Shown in pieces: positions 28,058 to 38,030 of a DNA stretch of 64,000 nucleotides; position 1 is the stretch's first letter, and each line of letters opens with the position of its first letter. The position numbers and the translations under genes were made by a program. This DNA comes from Orbus hercynius (GTDB lineage Bacteria > Pseudomonadota > Gammaproteobacteria > Enterobacterales > Orbaceae): positions 186,001-250,000 of the forward strand of contig NZ_RBWY01000001.1 of the NCBI RefSeq assembly GCF_003634275.1. The letters are read 5' to 3'. Below the pieces are notes generated by a model. It had not been told where the DNA came from, ran no database searches, and saw only the letters and a program-made list of their open reading frames with translations.

Positions 28058-29493
28058 TATCTATCCTTTTTTTGTAAAGAGTTACCCAATTGGTTGGCAA
28101 TAAGAAACGTGATTAATCCTAAGATTAATGCGGGTACAATGGGATGAAAATCAAATAATTTAATATTAAAACTTGCCAAAATGGCATAACATGCTGCCCC
28201 TGAAATCATTGAGCTTAGTGCACCACAAGCATTGGCTTTTTTCCAATATAAACCTAATACTAAAGGCCATAAAAAGACGGCTTCAAGTCCACCAAAGGCA
28301 AGTAAATTTAACCAAATGACCATATCAGGTGGGGTCCAGGCGGCTAAAATTAATAATCCACCAAAAATAAACGTAATAACCACCGATAATCGCGTGAGCA
28401 ATTTGTCGTATTTCTTCATCTCGGGTTTAATAGATAAAAAGAGATCCTTGATAATCACTGACGAGACTTGTAGTAATTGTGAGTTGATTGTTGACATAAT
28501 TGCGGCTAATGGCGCAGCAAGGAAAATACCCGCAGCAATAGGGGGCAATACTTGCACAATTAAATTGGGCACTACTTGATCAGGAATCGCGAGATCGGGC
28601 AAGATAGCATGCCCAAGTGCGCCTGATAAGTGCATGGTAAACATGATAATTGCCACAATGATCGTACCGAGAATAATACCACGATGCACCGCTTTACTAT
28701 CTTTATACGCCATACATCTCACCGCGGTATGTGGTAAGCCAACTACGCCAAAACAAACTAAAATCCAAAATGATGCCATAAATGGAAAGTCCATAAAATT
28801 ATTTGGACCTTGTGGCGTGAGCAGCGCCGGATCTATTTGCTTTATCTCGCTTAGTATATTTGGCAATCCACCACCGACGTAAATGACTGCGATGAGTAAA
28901 ATGATAGCACCAACAAGCATGACAATACCTTGAAAGGCATCATTTAAAATACCGGCTCGAAAACCTCCAAAAGCGGTATAGATAACAGTACCAATACCAA
29001 ATATCAGTAATCCATAACCATAGGGGATTCCCACTGAAGATTCAAGTAAACGAGCGCCACCGATGAATTGCACGGTCATTGCACCAATAAAGGCAACGAC
29101 AATTGCAAGGCTTGCAAACCAGACGATTAAATGGCTTTTATAGCGTACATATAACATATCACTTAAGGTTATTGCATTGTATTGACGGGCAAGAATAGCA
29201 AATTTTTTACCTAAAATGCCTAGTGACAATAAAACGGTTGGTACTTGAATCATCGCTAGCAACACCCATCCCAAACCGAATTTATAAGCAGCCCCTGGAC
29301 CGCCAATAAATGAGCTGGCACTGATATAAGTTGCAGCAATTGTCATGGCAAGTAAAAATCCGCCCATTGTTCTATTACCGATAAAGTAATCAGTAAATTG
29401 GTCGGTTTTTTTGCGCTTGAGATAAGCATAGCCTGAGATTGCAAAGACGAGTATTAAATATAATATTAAAGGAATAATGATATCGATATGCAT
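28057..29493 (-). CDS. panF: sodium/pantothenate symporter PanF
   Basis: A 13-helix sodium:solute symporter that brings pantothenate into the cell to feed CoA synthesis (CoaA at 10.3 kb). 478 residues (E. coli 483). Family segments include [23 protein letters not shown] and [17 protein letters not shown]. It follows yhdT by 7 bases and overlaps prmA by one base. Confidence 0.95.
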   Translation of the reverse strand: MHIDIIIPLILYLILVFAISGYAYLKRKKTDQFTDYFIGNRTMGGFLLAMTIAATYISASSFIGGPGAAYKFGLGWVLLAMIQVPTVLLSLGILGKKFAILARQYNAITLSDMLYVRYKSHLIVWFASLAIVVAFIGAMTVQFIGGARLLESSVGIPYGYGLLIFGIGTVIYTAFGGFRAGILNDAFQGIVMLVGAIILLIAVIYVGGGLPNILSEIKQIDPALLTPQGPNNFMDFPFMASFWILVCFGVVGLPHTAVRCMAYKDSKAVHRGIILGTIIVAIIMFTMHLSGALGHAILPDLAIPDQVVPNLIVQVLPPIAAGIFLAAPLAAIMSTINSQLLQVSSVIIKDLFLSIKPEMKKYDKLLTRLSVVITFIFGGLLILAAWTPPDMVIWLNLLAFGGLEAVFLWPLVLGLYWKKANACGALSSMISGAACYAILASFNIKLFDFHPIVPALILGLITFLIANQLGNSLQKKDR

Positions 29494-29500
29494 GGCTTAT

Positions 29501-29758
29501 TTACTCATTACACGTTTTTTTGTCAGCCTGAATTTCAAGGGAAATATCTTTAAATAGATATTTAACGACGATGCTGCAAACAATAATAAAGCTTATTGGG
29601 GCGAAAATACACGAAAGTTCGAACCAGAGAGGGAGACCAAAGATGCCGATTTCATCGTAACTAAAATAGGCAAAAAAGCTCCAACAAATAAGGTAACAAA
29701 CTGTAATATATAATGATAATTTCGCTTCTTTATTAGCTTGTAAATAACGTTTATCCAT
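29501..29758 (-). CDS. yhdT: small membrane protein YhdT
   Basis: 85 residues, DUF997 family, with two membrane helices (about 14-34 and 46-68). The start MDKRYLQANKEAKLSL and the segment WFELSCIFAP match E. coli YhdT. It always precedes panF in enteric bacteria and may assist the symporter; the role is not established. Confidence 0.9.
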   Translation of the reverse strand: MDKRYLQANKEAKLSLYITVCYLICWSFFAYFSYDEIGIFGLPLWFELSCIFAPISFIIVCSIVVKYLFKDISLEIQADKKTCNE

Positions 29759-29873
29759 CGCTGTACTTATACTTAATTACCATAAAGGGAGGGTAGAGTA
29801 AAATAAACTCTTAAAATAAGCAAGATTTTAAGTGGTATGTTACAATAAGGTGTTTTTAAAAAAGGAGAGTTTT

Positions 29874-30074
29874 ATGACTAAATATCAACATCAAAAAGGG
29901 AGGATTGTTGATAATGCATTAGCTGCATTAATACGTGATCCGCTATTTAAACAACGCATTGAAAAAAATCTAAAAGGTAAAGGTAGCTATATCCGTAAAG
30001 TAAAACATAGTAAACAATACGATCAGGGCGCAGTTAAAAATAGATTATACAGTCTGTTTTTATCTGCTTTTTGA
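29874..30074 (+). CDS. arfA: alternative ribosome-rescue factor ArfA
   Basis: ArfA frees ribosomes stuck on stop-less mRNA by recruiting RF2, as backup for tmRNA. 66 residues; the start [38 protein letters not shown] and basic patch match E. coli ArfA. AAAGGAGAG lies 5 bases before the ATG. The last codons lie within a terminator-like hairpin (30030-30072), so most transcripts should lack the stop and the product should be tagged while tmRNA works. The hydrophobic tail LYSLFLSAF would only be made in full-length protein. Confidence 0.93.
   Translation: MTKYQHQKGRIVDNALAALIRDPLFKQRIEKNLKGKGSYIRKVKHSKQYDQGAVKNRLYSLFLSAF
30030..30074 (+). terminator. hairpin with T run inside the end of arfA
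   Basis: A 15-position stem (GCAG..AGA with TCT..CTGC; one mismatch and one G-T pair) around an 8-base loop is followed by TTTTT and then the TGA stop. Termination here, or RNase III cleavage of the stem, makes non-stop arfA mRNA. This is the known control of arfA in E. coli and Haemophilus; the sequence here keeps it in a different form. Confidence 0.85.
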
Positions 30075-30161
30075 TCCTTATCTCATAATACCGATCACGC
30101 TGCATATTGTATTCGATCCTATTCTTCCATTTCATAGTTAGTTATATATTTACGTTTAAAA

Positions 30162-30181
30162 TACTGATATAATATACAGTT
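30162..30181 (+). promoter_or_regulatory. LexA (SOS) box of uvrA
   Basis: CTGATATAATATACAG at 30164-30179 fits CTGT-N8-ACAG with one mismatch and has the alternating AT core. A TATAAT (30168-30173) lies inside it, so bound LexA would cover the -10. E. coli uvrA is a LexA target too. Confidence 0.75.
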
Positions 30182-30237
30182 TATTGTTGGGGAATTACCC
30201 AAAATTGTTGATTTTAAAATCAATTGAGAAGATAGAC

Positions 30238-33075
30238 ATGGCAATTAAAGATATAGAAATTCGTGGCGCACGCACACATAACCTCAAAAATATTAATGTG
30301 ACTATCCCACGTGATAAATTGGTTGTGATTACGGGTATTTCTGGTTCTGGTAAGTCATCGCTGGCATTTGATACCCTCTATGCTGAAGGACAAAGACGTT
30401 ATGTTGAATCACTATCTGCTTATGCTCGTCAATTTTTATCCTTGATGGAAAAGCCTGATGTTGATCACATTGAAGGGTTATCTCCAGCGATTTCAATCGA
30501 GCAAAAATCTACCTCACATAATCCGCGATCGACGGTCGGTACGATTACTGAAATATATGATTATTTGCGTCTACTTTATGCTCGTATTGGTGAGCCTCGT
30601 TGTCCGACTCATCATTTACCGCTAGCGGCTCAAACTGTGTCACAAATGGTTGACTCAATTATGGCGTTGCCAACAGAGCATCGATATATGTTGCTAGCAC
30701 CTGTTGTCACTGAGCGAAAAGGTGAATTTGTTAAGCTATTTGAACAGTTGTCAGCAAGTGGATATATCCGTGTTCGTGTCGATGGTGATATCTATGATTT
30801 ATCAGATCCACCAATATTGGAACTGCAAAAGAAACATACTATCGAGGTTGTTGTTGATCGTTTTCGTATTCGCGATGATTTGAAATTAAGATTAGCCGAA
30901 TCAATTGAAACCGCACTATCTATTACAAACGGTATTATTAAAATTGCCAATCTGGATGATGCATCAAGTGAAGAAATTCTGTTTTCAGCTAATTTTGCTT
31001 GTCCGATTTGTGGTTATAGTTTATCTGAACTTGAACCAAGATTGTTTTCATTCAATAACCCCGCAGGGGCTTGTCCGGACTGTGATGGGCTAGGCGTGCA
31101 GCAATATTTCGATGAAAAGCGCATTGTGCAAATGCCCGATGTTTCGCTCGCAGCGGGCGCAGTAAAAGGCTGGGATCGACGTAACTTTTATTATTTTCAG
31201 ATGTTAAAATCGTTAGCCGAACATTATCAATTTGATATTGATTTACCTTTTGAACAGCTACCTGAGCAGGTTAAAAATATTATATTACATGGTTCTGGTG
31301 ATGATGAGATCGTTTTTGTCTATACCAATGACCGTGGCGACTCTGTTAAGCGAACTCATCCATTTGAAGGAATTTTAAACAATCTCAGCCGCCGCTATAA
31401 AGAGACTGATTCGTCAACGATACGTGAAGAATTGGCTAAATATATTAGTAATCGAGCTTGTCCAACTTGTCATGGTTCAAGATTACGTCTTGAAGCGCGT
31501 AATGTATTTATCAATGAAACTAATTTGCCTGCGATTAGCGAATTAAGTGTCTATAATGCGAAAGCGTTTTTTGGTTCATTAGAGTTAACTGGTCAGAGAG
31601 CAAAAATTGCTGAAAAAATCTTAAAAGAGATTAATGAACGGCTACAATTTTTAATCAATGTTGGTTTGAATTATTTGACGTTATCTCGTTCAGCCGAAAC
31701 CTTATCAGGCGGTGAAGCGCAGCGTATTCGCTTAGCGAGCCAAATTGGCGCGGGCTTAGTTGGAGTGATGTATGTTTTAGATGAGCCCTCAATTGGGCTG
31801 CATCAACGCGATAACGCTAAGCTGATTGATACTTTGACGCATTTACGTGATCTTGGCAATAGCGTGATTGTGGTGGAACATGATGAAGAAGCGATTTTAG
31901 CCGCTGATTACCTAATTGATATCGGACCTGGTGCTGGCGTGCACGGCGGTGAGATTATTGCACAGGGGACCCCTGCAGAAGTCATGAACAATAAAGACTC
32001 TTTAACAGGGCGATATTTATCGGGTAAAGAGAAAATTGAAATTCCTGCACAGCGAACTAAAATGGATAAGAAAAGATTATTATCCTTGATTGGTGCAACC
32101 GGTAATAATTTAAAAAATGTTACTTTAAATATTCCGGTTGGATTATTTACCTGTATCACTGGGGTGTCTGGTTCAGGTAAATCAACGTTGATTAATGATA
32201 CGCTTTATCCACTGGCGCAAAATGAACTTAACCGCGCTGAAAAGAGCGACATAGCACCTTATAAAGCGATTAAAGGACTTGAACATTTTGATAAAGTCAT
32301 TGCAATTGACCAAAGCCCTATTGGACGAACGCCACGCTCAAACCCGGCAACTTATACAGGATTTTTCACCTCGATTCGGGAATTATACGCCGGTGTGCCG
32401 GAAGCACGAGCGCGTGGCTATACGCCAGGTCGCTTTAGTTTTAATGTTAAAGGTGGCCGCTGCGAGGCTTGCCAGGGCGACGGTTTAATCAAGGTTGAAA
32501 TGCACTTTTTACCTGATATTTATGTGCCTTGTGATCAGTGTCATGGTCAACGTTATAATCGAGAAACGTTGGATATTAAATACAAGGGTAAAGCCATTAA
32601 CCAAGTATTAAATATGACTGTTGAAGAAGGCCGGGAGTTTTTTGATGCCGTGCCGATGATTGCTCGTCGCTTACAGACATTGATCGATGTTGGTTTATCT
32701 TATATCACCATCGGTCAATCCGCGACTACGCTATCTGGCGGTGAAGCCCAACGTGTTAAATTAGCTAAGGAATTGTCTAAACGCGATACGGGGAAAACGC
32801 TCTATATTCTGGATGAGCCGACAACGGGTTTACATTTTGCCGATGTTAAGCAGCTACTCAATCAACTGCACCTATTACGTGATCGAGGTAATACGGTAGT
32901 TGTTATTGAACATAATTTAGATGTGGTTAAAACAGCTGATTGGATTGTTGATCTTGGCCCTGAAGGGGGAAGTGGTGGCGGTGAAATTATTGCTGAAGGC
33001 ACGCCTGAAGATGTTATTAAATGCAAACATTCATATACAGGCATCTATTTAAAACCTATACTAGAGAAAAAATAG
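30238..33075 (+). CDS. uvrA: excinuclease ABC subunit A
   Basis: UvrA scans DNA for bulky damage and loads UvrB in nucleotide excision repair. 945 residues (E. coli 940). Two ABC modules: Walker [10 protein letters not shown] near 31 and GVSGSGKST near 640; signatures LSGGEAQR twice; zinc fingers at CPICG..CPDC (about 253-283) and CEAC..CDQC (about 740). The frame is open further upstream, but ATG 30238 matches the family start [16 protein letters not shown]. plsY follows after a short gap. Confidence 0.98.
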   Translation: MAIKDIEIRGARTHNLKNINVTIPRDKLVVITGISGSGKSSLAFDTLYAEGQRRYVESLSAYARQFLSLMEKPDVDHIEGLSPAISIEQKSTSHNPRSTVGTITEIYDYLRLLYARIGEPRCPTHHLPLAAQTVSQMVDSIMALPTEHRYMLLAPVVTERKGEFVKLFEQLSASGYIRVRVDGDIYDLSDPPILELQKKHTIEVVVDRFRIRDDLKLRLAESIETALSITNGIIKIANLDDASSEEILFSANFACPICGYSLSELEPRLFSFNNPAGACPDCDGLGVQQYFDEKRIVQMPDVSLAAGAVKGWDRRNFYYFQMLKSLAEHYQFDIDLPFEQLPEQVKNIILHGSGDDEIVFVYTNDRGDSVKRTHPFEGILNNLSRRYKETDSSTIREELAKYISNRACPTCHGSRLRLEARNVFINETNLPAISELSVYNAKAFFGSLELTGQRAKIAEKILKEINERLQFLINVGLNYLTLSRSAETLSGGEAQRIRLASQIGAGLVGVMYVLDEPSIGLHQRDNAKLIDTLTHLRDLGNSVIVVEHDEEAILAADYLIDIGPGAGVHGGEIIAQGTPAEVMNNKDSLTGRYLSGKEKIEIPAQRTKMDKKRLLSLIGATGNNLKNVTLNIPVGLFTCITGVSGSGKSTLINDTLYPLAQNELNRAEKSDIAPYKAIKGLEHFDKVIAIDQSPIGRTPRSNPATYTGFFTSIRELYAGVPEARARGYTPGRFSFNVKGGRCEACQGDGLIKVEMHFLPDIYVPCDQCHGQRYNRETLDIKYKGKAINQVLNMTVEEGREFFDAVPMIARRLQTLIDVGLSYITIGQSATTLSGGEAQRVKLAKELSKRDTGKTLYILDEPTTGLHFADVKQLLNQLHLLRDRGNTVVVIEHNLDVVKTADWIVDLGPEGGSGGGEIIAEGTPEDVIKCKHSYTGIYLKPILEKK

Positions 33076-33097
33076 CTAAAAATGTAAGGGAAATCAT

Positions 33098-33691
33098 TTG
33101 CTGCTGATTTTTATCATGTTAATAGTCGCATATTTATGCGGCTCATTGTCAGGTGCGGTCATTTTAAGTAAAATGCTGCACTTGCCAAATCCAAGTGAAC
33201 ATGGCTCACATAATCCAGGTGCAACGAATATGTTGCGGGTTAATGGGCGGCTTCCGGCATTAGCTGTCTTGTTTTTTGATATGGCCAAAGGACTGTTGCC
33301 GGTCTATTTTTCTTATCGGTTTGGTGTTTCTCCTTTCTTTTTAGGCATGATTGCGATTGCAGCTTGTCTAGGCCACATCTTTCCTTGTTTTTTTCATTTC
33401 CATGGCGGTAAAGGCGTGGCTACTGCTTTAGGGGCAATTGTGATGATTGGTCTGGATTTTTCTGGACTACTTATTGTGACCTGGCTCATTTCTGTTGGTT
33501 TGACTGGATATGCCTCGGTTGGTGCAATTGTCACATTTTTGTTAGCACCGCTATATGTGTGGTTTATACGGCCAGAACTGACGATGCCGGTTGCTATGTT
33601 ATCGTGTTTAATTTTGGTTCGTCATCATAGCAATATTCAGCGTTTGCTTAAAGGTGAAGAACCAAAGACATTTCGAAAAAAAACTCATTGA
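33098..33691 (+). CDS. plsY: glycerol-3-phosphate acyltransferase PlsY
   Basis: PlsY moves acyl from acyl-phosphate to glycerol-3-phosphate, the first phospholipid step. 197 residues with about five membrane helices and the three family motifs: SGAVILSK near 17, GSHNPGATN near 36-44, and [10 protein letters not shown] near 101. A TTG start with AAGGG 7 bases upstream is preferred over the ATG at 33116, because it keeps the first membrane helix whole. Its end overlaps convergent yadS by 7 bases. Confidence 0.95.
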   Translation: MLLIFIMLIVAYLCGSLSGAVILSKMLHLPNPSEHGSHNPGATNMLRVNGRLPALAVLFFDMAKGLLPVYFSYRFGVSPFFLGMIAIAACLGHIFPCFFHFHGGKGVATALGAIVMIGLDFSGLLIVTWLISVGLTGYASVGAIVTFLLAPLYVWFIRPELTMPVAMLSCLILVRHHSNIQRLLKGEEPKTFRKKTH

Positions 33692-34335
33692 TGATGAGTG
33701 GGTATTGAACAGTTTTTTTTTGCTTCAACAATCGGTAATTTTAAATGCCAGTAGATGGCGAGTAAGCGGATACTGAGTGTCACAATAATGCCTAGTAGTG
33801 TGGCAATATCAAGTGATAAATTGCCGTATAAATAAGCTGAAACATGCACCGCACCACCAATTAAGCAGGCCGTTGCATAAATATCTGTGCGAAACACCAT
33901 CGGTATATCACGGGCAAGCACGTCGCGTAAAATACCGCCACCCACTCCAGTTAATACACCCATACACGTCATCACCAGTCCATTAACTTCCGATGCGATC
34001 GCTTTATTGACACCGATGCCAACGAAGACTGCAAGACCAATTGCATCAAGTATTGGCATGAGCCATTTTGGATATTTCGACGTGGATGAATAGCGAATGA
34101 ACAACATCGACAGTAATGAGGCGATAATTGCAACCCACAGGTCGGTTGAGTCGGTGATCCAAAAAATGGGTCCGTGATTAAGAATAATATCACGAATTGT
34201 ACCACCGCCAATGGCAGTGATAACCCCTAGCACCAAGGCTCCAATAGGATCCATCTCTTTTTTAGATGCAAGTAGTACACCTGAAATGGCAAACACGATT
34301 GTGCCTAAAATGTCACACCAAAATATGTAGTTCAT
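33685..34335 (-). CDS. yadS: TRIC-type cation channel family protein YadS
   Basis: 216 residues, seven membrane helices formed by two glycine-rich repeats ([10 protein letters not shown] near 45, [10 protein letters not shown] near 130), the UPF0126/TRIC fold of trimeric cation channels. It is closest to E. coli YadS ([16 protein letters not shown]). In E. coli the order is mtnN-btuF-yadS; here mtnN is directly upstream and btuF is absent. Confidence 0.9.
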   Translation of the reverse strand: MNYIFWCDILGTIVFAISGVLLASKKEMDPIGALVLGVITAIGGGTIRDIILNHGPIFWITDSTDLWVAIIASLLSMLFIRYSSTSKYPKWLMPILDAIGLAVFVGIGVNKAIASEVNGLVMTCMGVLTGVGGGILRDVLARDIPMVFRTDIYATACLIGGAVHVSAYLYGNLSLDIATLLGIIVTLSIRLLAIYWHLKLPIVEAKKNCSIPTHHQ

Positions 34336-34351
34336 CGCTAACCCAACATGA

Positions 34352-35044
34352 TTATTTAAGTTGTTTTAACATCGATTCAACAATAAGGGATGACTGCTTG
34401 GCGGATAATGGTAAAAACTCTTCAAAACTAATAGCGGATTTTTTATCACCATTATCAGAGATAGCCCGAACGACAATAAATGGTATACTAAATAGCCAGC
34501 AAACATGGGCGATAGCGGTTGCTTCCATTTCAACCGCAATAGCATCAGGAAATTTTGTTTTAATATGAGTTAGCGCATTTTCACCGTTAATGAATGCATC
34601 TCCACTGGTAATCACACCTTCAACAGCGTTGATGTTTTGCTCGGCAATGACCTCTTTGGCAAGGCTTTTTAAAGAGATATCGGCATTAAAGGTAATTGGG
34701 CATCCTGCCATTTGGCCTGGCTGATAACCAAACGGCGTTAGGTCAACATCATGATAGATTGTGCTATTTGAGACAACGATATCACCAATTTTCAGGCGTG
34801 GGTCGAGGCCACCGGCTGAACCAGTATTAATCACGGCGCTAACCTCAAATCGGCTCAATAATAAGGTGGTACCGGTTGCCGCGGCAACTTTACCAATTCC
34901 TGACTGTAGCAATACCACATCACAGCCTTCAATTTGTCCCAGATAAAAATCAAATCCCAAGATATTTTCAACATGGCAATTGATGATTTTACTTTTTAAA
35001 ATGGCAACTTCTTCTTCCATTGCAGCAATAATGGCAATTTTCAT
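34352..35044 (-). CDS. mtnN: 5'-methylthioadenosine/S-adenosylhomocysteine nucleosidase
   Basis: MtnN (Pfs) cleaves adenine from methylthioadenosine, S-adenosylhomocysteine and 5'-deoxyadenosine, clearing inhibitors made by SAM enzymes. 230 residues (E. coli 232). MKIAIIAAMEEEVAIL carries the catalytic Glu12, QSGIGKVAAA and the proton-donating Asp in RAISDNGDKKS are present. It is followed 16 bases later by yadS. Confidence 0.97.
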   Translation of the reverse strand: MKIAIIAAMEEEVAILKSKIINCHVENILGFDFYLGQIEGCDVVLLQSGIGKVAAATGTTLLLSRFEVSAVINTGSAGGLDPRLKIGDIVVSNSTIYHDVDLTPFGYQPGQMAGCPITFNADISLKSLAKEVIAEQNINAVEGVITSGDAFINGENALTHIKTKFPDAIAVEMEATAIAHVCWLFSIPFIVVRAISDNGDKKSAISFEEFLPLSAKQSSLIVESMLKQLK

Positions 35045-35075
35045 AATATTGAGCTCAAAACAGTAAATTGATCGA

Positions 35076-35147
35076 TTAGTGATACAATCATAATCACTAA
35101 ATTATGCTGAGTATAATAAGTGGTATAACTAGTGATTACAATATAAT
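35076..35147. promoter_or_regulatory. repeats in the mtnN-ybbO divergent promoter region
   Basis: TTAGTGAT and ATCACTAA (35076-35083, 35093-35100) form an inverted repeat. The stretch TAGTGATACAATCATAAT recurs nearly unchanged about 50 bases later, ending in a TATAAT at 35142-35147 that could be the ybbO -10. Possible paired operator; the regulator is unknown. Confidence 0.35.
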
Positions 35148-35265
35148 ACTGCCAATTTTATTTAATTCATGAGGAGAAATTAAGTCGTTTAAAATGTGGT
35201 CTTTTACTTGCATATTAGTCGATTTTGAGTATAACTATGCTATCAAGCAACAATTGGAGTTTAAG

Positions 35266-36036
35266 GTGAAATCAATATTTATCACGGGTTGCTCAAGTGG
35301 GGTCGGTTTATTGGCCGCAACCGCACTTAAGCAAAGAGGTTATCGCGTGATTGCATCATGTCGCAAAGCTGATGATGCGCAGCAGCTAATTGCACAAGGA
35401 TTTGAAACGGTATTATTAGACTTAGATGATCCCAATTCAGTGAATCAGGCCGCCGAGCAAGTCTTAGCATTAACCGGCGGTAAGCTCTATGCATTATTTA
35501 ATAATGCGGGCTTTGGCGTGTATGGCAAATTAGCAAGTATTAGTCGGGCGCAAATGGAAGCACAATTTTCGACCAATTTTTTTGCGATTCACCAGCTAAC
35601 CCAGTTACTTTTGCCTGCCATGATAGCGCAGGGCGAAGGTCGCATTATTCAAATGAGTTCGATTGTTGGCATTATTGCAACGCCAGGTCGTGGTGCTTAT
35701 AGTGCAAGTAAATATGCACTCGAATCTTGGTCTGATGTTTTGCGACTTGAGCTGGCGAAAACCAATATTAAAGTGTGTTTGATTGAGCCCGGCCCTTTGA
35801 CAACCAAATTTTCGGCTAATGTTGAGCAGACTGAAAAAGATCACCTTGTTAAAAATCCACCCATCGCGAAAAAATTCACTTTGCCGCCAGAGGCTGTCTT
35901 ACCTAAGCTGTATCATGCCTTAGAGAGTAAATCCCCGAAAGTACGTTATCGGGTGACTGTCGTTACTCAGTTAGCTGCGATGGGTAAACGCTTGCTACCG
36001 GATAAACTAATGGATAAAATTTTAATGAGTAAGTAA
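35266..36036 (+). CDS. ybbO: short-chain dehydrogenase YbbO
   Basis: 256 residues with the SDR cofactor loop TGCSSGVGL near 8-16, NNAGFG, and catalytic YSASK near 150 with upstream Ser. ISRAQMEAQFSTNFF and GPLTTKF track E. coli YbbO, an NADP-dependent aldehyde reductase. The frame runs back to 35194, but GTG at 35266 with GGAG 7 bases upstream starts directly at the Rossmann fold. cnoX follows 36 bases later; in E. coli the two genes are also adjacent, in the reverse order. Confidence 0.92.
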   Translation: MKSIFITGCSSGVGLLAATALKQRGYRVIASCRKADDAQQLIAQGFETVLLDLDDPNSVNQAAEQVLALTGGKLYALFNNAGFGVYGKLASISRAQMEAQFSTNFFAIHQLTQLLLPAMIAQGEGRIIQMSSIVGIIATPGRGAYSASKYALESWSDVLRLELAKTNIKVCLIEPGPLTTKFSANVEQTEKDHLVKNPPIAKKFTLPPEAVLPKLYHALESKSPKVRYRVTVVTQLAAMGKRLLPDKLMDKILMSK

Positions 36037-36072
36037 ACTGTTTAATTAAGCATTTAAAAAATAGGATATGTT

Positions 36073-36942
36073 ATGCAAAACGCGTTTATCGTTGATATAA
36101 ATGAACAAAATATTCAGCAGATACTGCAACAATCAGCTACAGTTCCAGTGATGTTTTATTTTTGGTCTGAGCGCAGCCCACAATGTCAGGCGTTGACAGA
36201 CACACTTGAGAACATGGCTCAAGCGTATCAAGGTAAGTTTATTCTGGCAAAATTGAACTGTGACGAGCAACAAATGTTAGCAGGGCAATTTGGTTTACGT
36301 GCTATTCCGACCGTGTATTTATTTCAAAACGGCCAGCCGGTTGATGGGTTTCAAGGGCCGCAACCTGAGGAGGCGATTAAAGCCTTATTAGATAAAGTGC
36401 TACCTAATGAAGATGAACTTAAGCTGCAAGACGCCCAGCAATTGATCGCTGATGAACAATATGAGCAAGCACTACCATTATTAAAACAAGCTTGGCAGAA
36501 TTTAAAGGATCATTTAGGTAAACCACGTAGCGATATTGCTTTTTTAGTGGCTAAAGCGCAAATCGAGCTCAAACTGCTTGATGAGGCAAAATCATGCTTA
36601 GCAACCATTCCATTACAGGATCAAGATTCGACTTATCATGGCCTCAATGCCGAAATTGAATTGCTCGAGCAAGCGGCTAATTCACCTGAAATTCAGCATT
36701 TACAAGTCGCGCTGAATAATGATCCAGATAATATTGAGCTGATGATCCAATTATCATCCCAATTGATGCAAGTGGGGCGTCATGAAGAAGCATTAGCGCT
36801 GATATTTAAGCCATTAACCAAAGATTTAAATGCGGGCGATGGTCAAGCCAAAAAAGCCCTGCTAGACATGTTAGCGGCCTTAGGCACAAGCAATCCAGTT
36901 GCGGCTAGTTATCGTCGTAAGCTGTATACGTTATTGTATTAA
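36073..36942 (+). CDS. cnoX: chaperedoxin CnoX (YbbN)
   Basis: CnoX combines a thioredoxin-like domain (1-110) and TPR repeats (115-289). It holds unfolding proteins under bleach stress and passes them to GroEL. The usual CxxC is replaced by SPQC (residues 35-38), the SxxC arrangement seen in E. coli (SQHC), so it has no normal disulfide reductase activity. 289 residues (E. coli 284). Confidence 0.95.
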   Translation: MQNAFIVDINEQNIQQILQQSATVPVMFYFWSERSPQCQALTDTLENMAQAYQGKFILAKLNCDEQQMLAGQFGLRAIPTVYLFQNGQPVDGFQGPQPEEAIKALLDKVLPNEDELKLQDAQQLIADEQYEQALPLLKQAWQNLKDHLGKPRSDIAFLVAKAQIELKLLDEAKSCLATIPLQDQDSTYHGLNAEIELLEQAANSPEIQHLQVALNNDPDNIELMIQLSSQLMQVGRHEEALALIFKPLTKDLNAGDGQAKKALLDMLAALGTSNPVAASYRRKLYTLLY

Positions 36943-36998
36943 TTTCCGCGATGTTTAAGCGTTGTTGATATTGATTGAATATTGTGCGATGACTATGA

Positions 36999-37041
36999 AG
37001 TTAACAAATAGGGGAATATCATATTCCCCTATTTGTTAACT
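36999..37041. terminator. 43-bp near-perfect palindrome, bidirectional terminator
   Basis: Twenty-one-base arms match without error around one central base (37020). The core GGGGAATAT/ATATTCCCC is flanked by AACAAATA and TATTTGTT, so both strands read a GC stem followed by a U-rich stretch. It lies between the convergent genes cnoX and map and is best read as a terminator for both. Confidence 0.8.
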
Positions 37042-37056
37042 ATCTATGGTTGAGTT

Positions 37057-37848
37057 TTATTTATGCGCAATGATACGGGGTAAATCTTCATTAGAGCGCA
37101 GCGTTAAGATCTCAACGCCAGTTTCTGTCACTAAAATGGTATGTTCATATTGCGCAGATAGCCCGCGATCTTTGGTTTTAACTGTCCAGCCGTCTTTCAT
37201 AGTACGTGTGCGCCAATCACCGGTATTGATCATCGGCTCAATGGTGAATGTCATGCCCGCTTGTAAAATAACACCATTATCATCTGAATCATAGTGTAGC
37301 ACTTGTGGTTCATCATGATACACTTCGCCAATACCGTGACCGCAATATTCACGTACACTTGAGAAACCAAATGATTCAGCATATTTTTGAATCGTTCTAC
37401 CAATTTCACGTAAGCGCAGACCCGGTTTAACAATTTTAATCGCTTCATAAAGGCTTTGCTGAGTGACGTCACACAGTCGTTGACCTGCAACCGTTGGTTT
37501 GCCTGCAATATACATTTGTGACGTATCGCCATGGTAACCATCTTTAATCACAGTCACATCAATATTAAGAATATCGCCCTCTTTGAGTTTTTTATCAAAA
37601 CTTGGAATGCCGTGACATACCACGTCATTAATCGAGATGCAGCTAGTATGTTGATAACCGTGGTAACCGATGTTAGCCGGAATGGCTTTTTGTTCGTTGA
37701 TAATAAAATCATAACAAATTTTATCTAATTCACCCGTCGAGATGCCTGGTTTGACATAGGGAGCAATCATCTCAAGCACGTCGGCGGCTAATTTACCGGC
37801 AATGCGCATTTTTTCGATTTCTTCTTGTGTTTTAAGCCTAATTGTCAT
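37057..37848 (-). CDS. map: methionine aminopeptidase, type I
   Basis: Map removes the initiator methionine from new proteins. 263 residues (E. coli 264). Metal ligands can be seen in NIDVTVIKDGYHGDTS, CGHGIG, FTIEPM and EHTILV. In E. coli map lies near rpsB-tsf; here it is isolated, with its own promoter region of about 180 bases. Confidence 0.97.
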   Translation of the reverse strand: MTIRLKTQEEIEKMRIAGKLAADVLEMIAPYVKPGISTGELDKICYDFIINEQKAIPANIGYHGYQHTSCISINDVVCHGIPSFDKKLKEGDILNIDVTVIKDGYHGDTSQMYIAGKPTVAGQRLCDVTQQSLYEAIKIVKPGLRLREIGRTIQKYAESFGFSSVREYCGHGIGEVYHDEPQVLHYDSDDNGVILQAGMTFTIEPMINTGDWRTRTMKDGWTVKTKDRGLSAQYEHTILVTETGVEILTLRSNEDLPRIIAHK

Positions 37849-38030
37849 GTTATTTTTCCCTAAATCTGTAAATAGTTATCATTCTATCATAGTTCTTTTA
37901 ACGGATAAATTGCTTCCCAAGATTACTTCATAAAGTATTAATGGTGTTTATTGATTGAGACTAAATAAAGTGATGTACTAAGGAATCTGTGTTCCGGTTC
38001 TTTTGATATCGGGCACCTATGGCGCCGATA

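Noticed and set aside
28232-28882. Frames of 115 and 82 codons antisense to panF
   Set aside because: Typical shadows of a hydrophobic membrane-protein gene; composition and lack of starts argue against coding.
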